Shown here piece by piece: positions 51,675 to 60,598 of a DNA stretch of 64,000 bases. Below the pieces are notes generated by a model. It was not told the DNA's origin and did not search any database. It saw nothing but the letters and a program-made list of their open reading frames with translations. The position numbers and the translations under genes are program-made. The stretch covers positions 62,001 through 126,000 of the forward strand of contig NZ_BOVL01000024.1 in NCBI RefSeq assembly GCF_019972155.1. Reading direction: 5' to 3'. Position 1 is the first letter of the stretch. Each line of letters begins with the position of its first letter. Source of the stretch: Bradyrhizobium sp. RD5-C2. Lineage in GTDB: Bacteria > Pseudomonadota > Alphaproteobacteria > Rhizobiales > Xanthobacteraceae.

Positions 51675-53501
51675 CTATTCGACCGTGACCGACTTGGCCA
51701 GATTCCGGGGCTGATCGACGTCGGTGCCCATCACCACGGCAGTATGATAGGCGAGCAACTGCACCGGAACGGCATAGACCATCGGCGCGAAGGTCGCCCC
51801 CATGTCCGGCATCACGATCGTCACCAGCGACTGGATGGTCGCCTCCGCGGCGCCCTTGGCGTCGGTCATCAGGATGATCTTGCCGCCGCGGGCGGCGACC
51901 TCCTGCATGTTGGAGACGGTCTTCTCGAACACCTTGTCGTAGGGCGCGATCACCACGACCGGCATGTGCTCGTCGATCAGCGCGATCGGCCCGTGCTTGA
52001 GCTCGCCGGCGGCATAGCCCTCGGCATGGATGTAGGAGATCTCCTTCAGCTTCAGCGCGCCTTCCAGCGCCAGCGGATAGCTGGTGCCGCGGCCGAGATA
52101 GAGCACGTCGCGCGACTTCGAGATCTCGCGCGCCAGCTTCTCGATCTGCAGCTCTGAGGTGAGCGCTTCCGACATCAGACGCGGAATTTCAACAAGGCCG
52201 TGCACCAGCTTGGCCTCGTCGGCATCGGAGAGTTCGCCGCGCGCCTTGCCGGCGGCAACCGCGAGCGAGGCCAGCACCATCAGCTGGCAGGTGAACGCCT
52301 TGGTCGAGGCGACGCCGATCTCAGGACCGGCGAGCGTCTGCAGCACGGTCTCGCTTTCGCGCGCGATCGTCGAGGTCGGCACGTTGACGACCGAGAGCGT
52401 GTGTGCGCCCTGCGACTTGGCGTAACGCAGCGCCGCCAGCGTGTCGGCGGTCTCGCCGGACTGCGAGATGAAGATCGCAAGGTCGCCCCTGCGCAGCGGC
52501 GCTTCGCGGTAGCGGAATTCGGAGGCAACATCGAGCTCGACCGGAACGCGTGCCAGCCGCTCCAGCCAGTATTTTGCGACAAAGCCGGCATAGCTCGCGG
52601 TGCCGCAGGCCGTGATCGAGATGCGCTGGATATCCTTGAAATCGAACGGCAGCTTGACCGGCAGAGCGACGCGCTCGGTCGCCATGTCGACGTAGCGGGC
52701 GAGCGTGTGCCCGACCACTTCCGGCTGCTCGTGGATCTCCTTCGCCATGAAATGGCGATAGTTAGCCTTGTCGACCAAAGCGGTCGCGGTCGTGTGCTTG
52801 ATCGCCTCGCGGTGGACGATGGCGTTGTCCTTGTCGAAGATCGTCGCGCCCTTGCGGTTCAGCACCACCCAGTCGCCGTCCTCGAGATAGCTGATCGTAT
52901 CGGTGAACGGCCCGAGTGCGATCGCGTCCGAGCCGAGATACATCTCGCCCTCGCCATGGCCGACCGCGAGCGGCGGGCCGTTGCGGGCGCCGATCATCAG
53001 ATCGTCCTGGCCGGCGAAGATGAAGCCGAGCGCAAACGCGCCGCGCAGTTGCGACAGCACCGCCCTCACCGCCTCGACCGGCGCGACGCCGCCCTTGAGC
53101 AGATCGTCGACCAGATGCACCACGACCTCGGTGTCGGTCTCGGTCGAGAACACTGCGCCCTTGTGCTCGAGTTGCTCGCGCAGCTCGCGGAAATTCTCGA
53201 TGATGCCGTTATGCACCACGGCGACGCGTTCGGTGGCGTGCGGATGCGCGTTGTTCTCGGTCGGTCTGCCGTGGGTGGCCCAACGGGTGTGGCCGATGCC
53301 GGTGTGGCCGCCGAGCGGCTTGGCCTGCAACCGGGTCTCGAGGTTCTTCAGCTTGCCCTCGGCGCGGCGCCGCGCCAGCAAGCCGTTCTCCAGCGTGGCG
53401 ACACCGGCTGAATCATAGCCGCGATACTCCAGCCGCTTCAGCGAATCCACCAGTTGCTCCGCGACCGGAGCGCGTCCAAGAATGCCGACGATGCCGCACA
53501 T
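51675..53501 (-). CDS. glmS: Glucosamine-6-phosphate synthase GlmS
   Basis: This 608-residue enzyme makes glucosamine-6-phosphate from fructose-6-phosphate and glutamine, the first step toward UDP-GlcNAc. The ATG at 53501 gives MCGIVGILG, with the N-terminal nucleophile Cys that must follow Met; in-frame codons upstream are not used. Glutaminase motifs GIGHTRWATHG and VVHNGIIENF are present. Two SIS domains carry CGTASYAGFVAKYWLE, ISQSGETADTLAALR and LGRGTSYPLALEGALKLKEISYIHAEGY, ending in the typical KSVTVE. No glmS ribozyme was seen. Confidence 0.97.
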   Translation of the reverse strand: MCGIVGILGRAPVAEQLVDSLKRLEYRGYDSAGVATLENGLLARRRAEGKLKNLETRLQAKPLGGHTGIGHTRWATHGRPTENNAHPHATERVAVVHNGIIENFRELREQLEHKGAVFSTETDTEVVVHLVDDLLKGGVAPVEAVRAVLSQLRGAFALGFIFAGQDDLMIGARNGPPLAVGHGEGEMYLGSDAIALGPFTDTISYLEDGDWVVLNRKGATIFDKDNAIVHREAIKHTTATALVDKANYRHFMAKEIHEQPEVVGHTLARYVDMATERVALPVKLPFDFKDIQRISITACGTASYAGFVAKYWLERLARVPVELDVASEFRYREAPLRRGDLAIFISQSGETADTLAALRYAKSQGAHTLSVVNVPTSTIARESETVLQTLAGPEIGVASTKAFTCQLMVLASLAVAAGKARGELSDADEAKLVHGLVEIPRLMSEALTSELQIEKLAREISKSRDVLYLGRGTSYPLALEGALKLKEISYIHAEGYAAGELKHGPIALIDEHMPVVVIAPYDKVFEKTVSNMQEVAARGGKIILMTDAKGAAEATIQSLVTIVMPDMGATFAPMVYAVPVQLLAYHTAVVMGTDVDQPRNLAKSVTVE

Positions 53502-53708
53502 GCGGTTCAATGTCCCCAAAAATCGCCGAAAATTTGCCAAAGCAGCGACATGGTCCCTTAACGGGAATCGCCGGTCGCAAGATACTCAATAATTATTGCC
53601 GATTGCGACAGTCTTAAACGGCAACGTTGATGCGACCGGCTGGTTAATCGGGGCTAACTATTTTGGCAAGAGCGCGGGAGCGGGAGGAAGGCGGCCCTCA
53701 CGATTGGA

Positions 53709-56700
53709 CTATCCCAGACCGACGAAGTACCTTGCGCGATCGTTTACCCAAGCCACCACGTATCGTTCCGCATCGAGGGCACTGATCTGGGCGCAGTCCC
53801 GAGTAAGCGGCGTTATTTCTTCAAGCTTCTCCTTCACCGCCCTAGCTCGCGTCGGCGCCACCAAGTTCCAAATCGCCTCCGCGGCCTCTAAGAACGTTTT
53901 GGCGTTGCAAAACTCTCCCTTGGCGATAAGCAGTTCGCCAATCCAATTCCGGACGAAGGCTTTGTTCTCGGCATGCCCCCGAGGAGATCGATGAAGAACT
54001 AGCGCCGACTTTCGGTAGCAAACTAGCGCTTCGTCAATCTTTCCCATCAGGTGCAAACAACGGCCCGTATTGCCATAGAACGACTCGCCTTTACTTTCAT
54101 CAAACTCGTCAGGATCAAGTATCTCATCGACCGAAATGCCGTTGAGAAAATAGTCGATAGCCAACTCTGGGTAACCAGCATCACGTCGGGCCAGAGCTAG
54201 CTCATGGTCTGTATTAAATCGCGTATCAACATTCGTGCGATCCTTAAGCGCCTTGCCAGCTTCCGCCCATTTCACAGCCTCGGTGTGCTCAAGCCTAGTC
54301 CAATGCATGTGGGAGCGGAGCGCGCAATAATTGATATATCGCGCGTCTTTGGCCGGCATTGTTCCCTTATAGTCCTTGAGCAGCTCCACGTACTCGCTTT
54401 CGCGACCCAAATTCACCAAAATTCGAAAATGCCTTCCGAGCACGCGATCAAAACGACCATAGGCGGGATGATTTTTCCAATCGATCCTCCGAAAAAGGAG
54501 CCTTGCTACGCGAGAGAATTCACCGGGCGCGTCGCTCGCATAAAATGCATATGCAACATCGGATAGCGTATCGAAGGCTTGCTCATACTTCTCTGCCTCG
54601 ATCAGCAATTCCGCGTTCTCCGTCCAATTTTGAAGATCGCGCACTGGCCTAACTGTGATGTCCTTTGCGAACAAACTTATGACTTTTACATAAACAGCAA
54701 TGATAGAATCGATGAAACGAACTCGATCCTCAAGAGGAAACGTGCGTCGAATGAACTCGCGAACAAGCGGGTGCAGATCAAAGAGATCGTCTGTTGGAGG
54801 ACTCGGCTTGATAACAATCAGATTCTGATCTCTAAGCGCACGCAGTGCTCGACTGACTTTATTGAATCTGATTTGGTGCGCTAGGTAATCCCCTAGCGTT
54901 TGAGCTGTCTCCGGTCGCACTGCTTCCGCCATCGTCTGCAGAACGAACTTTTGATTTTCGTCGAGGGTTCGCCAAATCAGCTCAAGAAACGAAACGACGG
55001 TAGCAGGAACCGTTCCGCTTTTGCTGGTCATCTGATCTAAAATCCCGCGAAATACCGCAGGTTTCTTGGCAGATTGAGCAGCTATCAGATCAAGCCAGAA
55101 CGCGTGCCCACCAGTGAATCGGTGCACCTCCTCAATCTCGATACTGGACCTGACGGCACCACGCCTTTCAAATAGCTGTGCTGTAGCGACAACGTCCAAG
55201 CCCGAAACGCTGAACGTCAACACGTTGACATCCAGATATTGGATATCCGGGCGACACGTAAAAATGAGACGACAATTCGTCCCATGACTTAGGTAAGCAG
55301 CCAAGAACCGAGCGGCGTTTCCAACTAAACTGTTCTTTTCGAGATCTACGTAATGATCGACATTGTCGAAAACAAAGAGAACTCTCCGGCTCCTTGTCAA
55401 GCCCGCCAGCAGTTCAGCGAGTGACTCCATAGTCTGTTGAGCAAGATAATTTGCGGACGAATGACCGCCCGATAAACGCCCAATGATGCTGATTACTTGA
55501 TTCTCAAACCGCTCGCCCTCTTCTTTGCAATCCCTCCAAACGTAGGTATCAAAGAGTCCATGCTCCTTTGCAACTTCAAAGAATCTAGCAGCGATCGTTG
55601 ACTTTCCTTGCCCGCCGAAACCTGTGATGAAGCAGGCGCGCTGAGGCATATGGCGGAGCTGATCTATCTCTCTGTCACGGCCCACGAACACTTCGGCACG
55701 CGGTGGCCGGTCCTCATCGCGATCAATGCTGCTATTTTGCGCCTTTTCGCCACCTGCCGGCCCGAAATTTCGGTTCTCTTTCTGTGTCGACTGCCAATTT
55801 TCGAGCAATGCCGGAAAGAACGAGTGGCAATCCACTCCCGCGTAGAACGTTACTCGACCTCGATCGAGGCCAGCAGATAGTCGTTTGCTGAGAGGATTAT
55901 CTTGTGGTGGCGCGCCTGAAAAGAAAGTCCATATAATCTCGGGACGAGCAATATCGTCTTCGATAATTTCGCTCAAAGCTTCCGTGAATGTGTCGTCCCA
56001 ACCGCCGTAGCCAATGACAACTAAGACGTTCGAACCAATCAAAGATTTCAGCGAAGCTTTGAGCCGTGGACGTGACTGGGTTAGCTGACGCGATGTGTGA
56101 AGCGTGTCCGCTCCATGCCAATATCCGTGCAAATGGACAATGTGGCACCCGGACGAGTGCGTTTGACTCAGATTGCCGTCTCTGTGAAGGACGGTCCGAA
56201 ATGCCAGGCCGCCGGCCTCTCTTATTGACACTTGGAGAAGGGGATCAAAATTGGTCGTGAGCAATGTTTGACCAAATTTGCGAGGCTCAAGAACAGCCAA
56301 TCGTCCGAGCGCTCGCGTAGCTTGGCTAGTGAACCAGCTTCCGTTTTCTTGATCGAGACCCTCACACTCCGTGTCTGTCGGAACTCTGGAGAACGAGCGT
56401 GCCGGTCTTGCCATCATCACGGCGCGTTTGATCACATCGTTCGCGGCATTCTGACCACGTCGACCAATAAGATAGGAAAATGCGGCTTGGTAAGGCTGCG
56501 CGCTCCCTTGCATTTCGCGCTCAAAGGCCTGCAGTTGATCTGAAGGAAACTCCTCCCTGATCAGGTCGATTACGCCCGTGACGTTGGGAACACCAAGTGC
56601 ATCATCAATCGGAGCATTCAAAGCTGATCCGACGAGAAAAACGACTGACTGCTCTGATCGCGCAATGCCAGTGGTAAGTCGTTCAAGTAAGGCGCTTTGA

Positions 56701-56729
56701 TCATAATACTCGAAGTGCGGTAACGACAT
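53709..56729 (-). CDS. SIR2-STAND-TPR protein, candidate anti-phage NLR-type defence gene
   Basis: This 1,006-residue protein starts at the ATG at 56729. Residues 1-310 form a SIR2-like NADase domain: Asn160 in LLTTNFDPLL, His201 in HIVHLHGYW, and IGYGGWDDTF at 239-248. The first glycine motif is degenerate (FLVGSALNAPI). Residues ~345-520 are a STAND/NB-ARC NTPase: FVGRDREIDQL, Walker A GFGGQGKST (370-378), Walker B LFVFDNVD (451-458), and arginine-containing FTCRPD. A winged-helix part (LHPLVREFIRRTF) and a TPR-like helical C-terminus follow. In characterised systems such as Avs5, a C-terminal sensor detects phage and the SIR2 domain depletes NAD. It is far AT-richer than its neighbours (20 of 60 bases are G/C at 54661-54720), indicating horizontal gain. 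Confidence 0.82.
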   Translation of the reverse strand: MSLPHFEYYDQSALLERLTTGIARSEQSVVFLVGSALNAPIDDALGVPNVTGVIDLIREEFPSDQLQAFEREMQGSAQPYQAAFSYLIGRRGQNAANDVIKRAVMMARPARSFSRVPTDTECEGLDQENGSWFTSQATRALGRLAVLEPRKFGQTLLTTNFDPLLQVSIREAGGLAFRTVLHRDGNLSQTHSSGCHIVHLHGYWHGADTLHTSRQLTQSRPRLKASLKSLIGSNVLVVIGYGGWDDTFTEALSEIIEDDIARPEIIWTFFSGAPPQDNPLSKRLSAGLDRGRVTFYAGVDCHSFFPALLENWQSTQKENRNFGPAGGEKAQNSSIDRDEDRPPRAEVFVGRDREIDQLRHMPQRACFITGFGGQGKSTIAARFFEVAKEHGLFDTYVWRDCKEEGERFENQVISIIGRLSGGHSSANYLAQQTMESLAELLAGLTRSRRVLFVFDNVDHYVDLEKNSLVGNAARFLAAYLSHGTNCRLIFTCRPDIQYLDVNVLTFSVSGLDVVATAQLFERRGAVRSSIEIEEVHRFTGGHAFWLDLIAAQSAKKPAVFRGILDQMTSKSGTVPATVVSFLELIWRTLDENQKFVLQTMAEAVRPETAQTLGDYLAHQIRFNKVSRALRALRDQNLIVIKPSPPTDDLFDLHPLVREFIRRTFPLEDRVRFIDSIIAVYVKVISLFAKDITVRPVRDLQNWTENAELLIEAEKYEQAFDTLSDVAYAFYASDAPGEFSRVARLLFRRIDWKNHPAYGRFDRVLGRHFRILVNLGRESEYVELLKDYKGTMPAKDARYINYCALRSHMHWTRLEHTEAVKWAEAGKALKDRTNVDTRFNTDHELALARRDAGYPELAIDYFLNGISVDEILDPDEFDESKGESFYGNTGRCLHLMGKIDEALVCYRKSALVLHRSPRGHAENKAFVRNWIGELLIAKGEFCNAKTFLEAAEAIWNLVAPTRARAVKEKLEEITPLTRDCAQISALDAERYVVAWVNDRARYFVGLG

Positions 56730-56990
56730 TTGGCAACCCGTAATGTGTCTCGATTTATTCGTACCTGAAGACCGCTCTGAAAGAACGAGGTTCGCACGCG
56801 CAAGTTGTTGATAGTTCGTTGGGGGTGGCAAACTGCGCGATGCGCCCGCGTGTCATGAACCAAGCGGCTGAATTCGCATCACTATTTCCCAAGATCGATA
56901 GCTGATTGCCCGTCCTGCAACCCAGCTTATTCACGTCGAAACCAGTCATTAACGGCTTTCGGAGAGGGTGCCGCCGCCGGAGGTACCCTG

Positions 56991-58205
56991 ATGCAAGCCA
57001 CGCACGAACGTGAGACGCAGCGCCTCGATGTTTTGGCCGAACTCGACATCCTCGATACGCCGCGCGAGCTCGCCTTTGATCGCCTGACCGGGCTGTGCCG
57101 CAAGATCTTTCGCGTGCCGATGTCGACGCTGACGCTGATCGACGGCCATCGGCAATGGTTCAAGGCCTCTGAGGGCATGGCGGATCGCGAGACCGCACGC
57201 GGACCTGCGCTGTGCAACTTTGCGATCGCGCAGGACCATCCCCTCATCATTCCCGACACGGAACGCGACCCGCGCCTCGCCGACAACATTTTCGTGCGCG
57301 GCAAGCCATTCATCCGCTTCTATGCCGGCGCGCAGCTCAAGATCTCAGGCGCGATCGTCGGAACCCTGTGCGCAATGGACACGCGCCCCCGCGAGTTCGA
57401 TGCCGATGCGGTCAGCATGCTGACCGACCTCGCCGCGATCGCTGTCGACGAGATGATGCTGCGGAATTTGAGCATGCAGGATGGCCTCACCGGCTGCTCC
57501 TCGCGGCGCGCCTTCCGCGGCGAAGGGGAACGGCTGACCGCGCTGGCCGCACGGCATCTCAGTCCGCTTGCCTGCGCCGTGCTCGATGTAGATCACTTCA
57601 AACAGGTCAACGATACCTATGGGCATGCCGTCGGCGACATGGTGCTGGCGGCCGTCACGGACGCCGCGCGATGTGCGCTGCGCAGTTCCGACGTGATCGG
57701 CCGGCTCGGCGGCGAGGAATTCGGCATCCTGCTGCCGCACACCCCACTGGACCAGGCTATGGGCGTGCTCGAGAAGGTGCGCGCCGCCGTCGCAGCGACC
57801 CGGATCGAGACGCCGGCCGGCACGATCCGTGTCACCTGCAGCCTTGGCGGCGCGGTGCTCTCGCCCGGCAACTGCTTCGACGACATGCTGCGCAACGCCG
57901 ACCTTGCGATGTACGGCGCCAAGCAGGCCGGCCGCAATCAGGCGCTGGCCTGGGTCGAGCGGGCGCCGTCGATCGCGCCGACCGCGCGTCGTGTATTCAA
58001 GGCCGGCAAGATCAGCTTCAACGCCGGCCATTCCACGATCGACTGCACGGTGCGCGGCCTGTCGCGCGACACCGCGACGATCGAGGTGCTGTCGATCTCA
58101 GGCATTCCCGATCAGTTCAAGCTCGCGATCGCCGCCGACGCGCTGTCGCGGGCCTGCCGCATCACCGCGAAGGCCGACAACCGGATCGAGGTCGCCTTCA
58201 CCTGA
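56991..58205 (+). CDS. GAF-GGDEF diguanylate cyclase with C-terminal PilZ-like domain
   Basis: This 404-residue cytoplasmic protein has a GAF domain (residues ~20-155; STLTLIDGHRQWFKASEGM, PFIRFYAGAQL), then a GGDEF domain with intact GGEEF at 240-244 and DxLTGC-type entry (MQDGLTGCSSRRAF), and a C-terminal PilZ-like part (RRVFKAGKISFNAGHSTIDC). The RxxD inhibition site is present as RSSD at 231-234, five residues before GGEEF. It should synthesise cyclic di-GMP under feedback control. GGAGG lies seven bases upstream of the ATG. Confidence 0.88.
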   Translation: MQATHERETQRLDVLAELDILDTPRELAFDRLTGLCRKIFRVPMSTLTLIDGHRQWFKASEGMADRETARGPALCNFAIAQDHPLIIPDTERDPRLADNIFVRGKPFIRFYAGAQLKISGAIVGTLCAMDTRPREFDADAVSMLTDLAAIAVDEMMLRNLSMQDGLTGCSSRRAFRGEGERLTALAARHLSPLACAVLDVDHFKQVNDTYGHAVGDMVLAAVTDAARCALRSSDVIGRLGGEEFGILLPHTPLDQAMGVLEKVRAAVAATRIETPAGTIRVTCSLGGAVLSPGNCFDDMLRNADLAMYGAKQAGRNQALAWVERAPSIAPTARRVFKAGKISFNAGHSTIDCTVRGLSRDTATIEVLSISGIPDQFKLAIAADALSRACRITAKADNRIEVAFT

Positions 58206-58244
58206 GCGGCGGCGCGGAATTATCTCCACAGGTCAATCTCCAAT

Positions 58245-58284
58245 CGTCATTCCCCGGTGCGCAATTGCGCACCGGGGAATGACG
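58245..58284. repeat. Perfect 40-bp palindrome between convergent genes
   Basis: The 20-base arms are exact reverse complements with no loop base, built on GTCATTCCCCGGTGCGCAA. It lies between the diguanylate cyclase and the convergent class III cyclase and can serve as terminator or mRNA-stabilising hairpin for both. It also resembles dispersed ATTCCCCGG-type repeats. Confidence 0.85.
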
Positions 58285-58336
58285 AGCGATCAGCGGTCGG
58301 CATTGATTGCAACCCAGGCGTCCGTTCAAGACGCCC

Positions 58337-59131
58337 TTATTGTTCGACCCGGTAGAGCCGCCATCGCTCCGGCACGCCCTTGAGCTGATGCGCGCCGCGA
58401 TCCCTGAACTGAATGGCTGACCCTGGCATCAGGTCCTTGACCGCGCTCGAGACCAGCACCTCGCCGGCGCGCGCCTTGGCGGCGACACGCGCACCGATGT
58501 GAAACGCAAGACCGATGACCTCCGCGCCGCTCACCTTGTACTCGCCGGCGTGCAGTCCCACCCTGATCTCGAGCCCGAGCGTGCGCACGGCCTTGACGAT
58601 CGCGGTCGCGCAATTGATCCCGGCAGCGGGCGCGCGGAACGTCGCCAGCACACCGTCTCCCGTCGTCACGACCTCCTTGCCGCGCAAGGCCTTCAGTTCG
58701 CGGCGAACGGCGGCGTAGTAGTGATTCATCACCGTTGCCCAGCGCGAGTCACCCAGCCGCGCGGCTTTTTCGGTGGATCGGACGATGTCGACAAAGAGGA
58801 TCGTGGCGAGCGCCTGTTTGAGCTCCGAGCCTCGGTCCGCGGTCCGGCGCCGGTTCGCAATATTTCCCGTCAGCGGTTCATAGCTATGGCTGCGCCGCCG
58901 CCCGACGGCCGCCTTGGTGTAGTCCTGCGCACGCTGCACCGTGCGGCAGCGAACGGTTTTTTCCTGCGGCGGAAACGTCCAATAGACCTTTCGCCCGGCT
59001 CCGGCGCCCTGAACCTCCACGGCGCCCCATTTCAGGAAGACCGTCGAGCCGGCCCGTCGAATGCACCATGCCTTCGATGTGTATCCGGACACGTTCGACT
59101 GATGGACTCCGATGCGAAGGAATTTGGGCAT
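58337..59131 (-). CDS. WGR-like domain fused to a class III adenylate/guanylate cyclase
   Basis: This 264-residue protein has an N-terminal WGR-like module (KWGAVEVQGAGAGRKVYW, QRAQDYTKAAV, residues ~20-75), a short basic linker and a class III cyclase catalytic domain (residues ~105-262). Both metal-binding aspartates are present: Asp115 in ILFVDIVRST and Asp159 in TTGDGVLATF. The transition-state Asn/Arg region reads GLAFHIGARVAA, with His where Asn is usual. Activity would require a homodimer. The WGR module, known from DNA-associated proteins, makes the input signal unclear. Confidence 0.75.
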   Translation of the reverse strand: MPKFLRIGVHQSNVSGYTSKAWCIRRAGSTVFLKWGAVEVQGAGAGRKVYWTFPPQEKTVRCRTVQRAQDYTKAAVGRRRSHSYEPLTGNIANRRRTADRGSELKQALATILFVDIVRSTEKAARLGDSRWATVMNHYYAAVRRELKALRGKEVVTTGDGVLATFRAPAAGINCATAIVKAVRTLGLEIRVGLHAGEYKVSGAEVIGLAFHIGARVAAKARAGEVLVSSAVKDLMPGSAIQFRDRGAHQLKGVPERWRLYRVEQ

Positions 59132-59271
59132 GAGCGTCCGGCCGATCGAACGAGCGCTTGGGGGCTAACCTAAGGTAAAACGTAGCCATAGATTTCCGCA
59201 TTGGCAACGGTGCTCGTCTCCGCACCGATCAAAAGCGCCGGGCTCTGCGATGTCCGATATCCAGCTCTTGG

Positions 59272-60336
59272 TCAGCTCCGGTATTCGCGCCTCTGCCCAT
59301 TCGATACGACGTCAGCGACGACCGACAGAATTGCCTCGTCCTGCGCTTTCGCTATCGGCTGTTCTTCATCGCGAAATCGCGCCGGGGTCAGCCGGCTGCG
59401 GTCGACGGTGATGCCAAAGATGTCGAAGCGGTTGTAGTAGCCGACGACGTCGTGAAACTGCTTCGGCTCGACGCAGCGATTGAGATCGATCTCCGCGTAG
59501 GCGATCCCTTCCTGGTCCTGCAATTCATCGCCAAAGACACCACCCGTCGGATCGACGAAGAAGCTCGCCGCACGCGGCGTCTGGTCGATCACGTCGGCGA
59601 TGGTCCTGTCGCGTTCAATCAGGAAGGCCCGCATCGGCTGGTCCATGTAGCCGGCGGTGACGATGCCGAATACCTTGGCTTCGAAGCAGTGGGCGCTGGC
59701 CCGGATGCGGTTGGCGGCGACGTTGTCGAAATTGCCGCCGCCTGCCGGGCGCCTTGTGGGCCACATCGGCGGCCAGCTCGAGATGTGCACCTGTTCGCCC
59801 TGCGCCATCAGCGCGAAGCGGGCCAACGGATTGGTGTTCTCGCCACAGATCAACCCACCGATCCGGCCCTGCCGCGTCTCCGCGACCTTGAGGCCCGCGC
59901 CGTCCCCCGACGACCACACCAGCTTCTCATAGAAGGTCGGAACTAGCTTGCGGTGATGCACCAGAATTTCGCCGGTCTCGCCGATCAGCAGGTTCGAGTT
60001 CCAAAGGCCGCCAACGCTGACGGCCGAGCGCTCGCTGATGCCGATCGAGACGGTGACGCCGAGGCCGCGCGCCTCGGCGCACAGCCGGGCCACTTCCGGC
60101 CCGTCCACCAGCACCGACTGCTCCGCCATCCGCACGAACAGATCGTGATTGTCGATCGGCGGCCACAGCGCGGCCCAAACCGGAAAGGCGGGAATGTAGG
60201 TTTCAGGAAACGCAATCAGCTCGGCGCCGGCCCTGGCCGCCTCGCGCATGATGGCGATCGCCTTTTCGGTGGTCGCCCGGCTGTCGAGGAAGACGGGCGC
60301 GGCGTGGACGGAAGCAGCCTTGAAACGAGGGAGCAT
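59272..60336 (-). CDS. Nitrilase (carbon-nitrogen hydrolase family)
   Basis: This 354-residue enzyme should hydrolyse a nitrile to the acid and ammonia. The catalytic triad is visible as Glu45 (FPETYIP), Lys130 (HHRKLVPTFYEKLVW) and Cys164 (GGLICGENTNPLARF). The GEN after the cysteine and the LVPTFYEKLVWSSGDG segment fit true nitrilases, not amidases. The C-terminal extension is typical. It diverges from a LysR-type regulator gene that may control it. Confidence 0.9.
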   Translation of the reverse strand: MLPRFKAASVHAAPVFLDSRATTEKAIAIMREAARAGAELIAFPETYIPAFPVWAALWPPIDNHDLFVRMAEQSVLVDGPEVARLCAEARGLGVTVSIGISERSAVSVGGLWNSNLLIGETGEILVHHRKLVPTFYEKLVWSSGDGAGLKVAETRQGRIGGLICGENTNPLARFALMAQGEQVHISSWPPMWPTRRPAGGGNFDNVAANRIRASAHCFEAKVFGIVTAGYMDQPMRAFLIERDRTIADVIDQTPRAASFFVDPTGGVFGDELQDQEGIAYAEIDLNRCVEPKQFHDVVGYYNRFDIFGITVDRSRLTPARFRDEEQPIAKAQDEAILSVVADVVSNGQRREYRS

Positions 60337-60350
60337 GACGAAAATTCCGG

Positions 60351-60454
60351 CTAGAGCGTTTTCCCGCGAAGTGGATACCGGTTCGCGCGAAGAAAACGCG
60401 TCAAAACAAGATCTAGAGCTCCGTTCCGATCCAATCGGAACGGAAAAGCTCTAG
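60351..60454. repeat. Composite palindromic repeat, copy 2 (inverted relative to copy 1)
   Basis: It starts CTAGAGCGTTTTC, contains GGTTCGCGCGAAGAAAACGC and ends in a palindrome GAGCTCCGTTCCGAT / ATCGGAACGGAAAAGCTC closed by CTAG. Read on the opposite strand it matches the order and most bases of the element at 10607-10710. It sits in the nitrilase-LysR divergent promoter region. Confidence 0.85.
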
Positions 60455-60598
60455 GATCAGGGAGACGAAGCGGTATCATCCCTGCCTTTCCGGCACGCAT
60501 GGGAATTGTCGCAAGGTCGGTTGCGAAGGATCGGAGCCGTCGGCGCATTGGAACGGGAATTGCTTTGCTGACAGGGGCCGTAAATCCGGAGGCACGCC

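Noticed and set aside
53502..53708. glmS ribozyme upstream of glmS
   Set aside because: Only ordinary intergenic sequence was seen, with no double-pseudoknot core, and this ribozyme is characteristic of Firmicutes.
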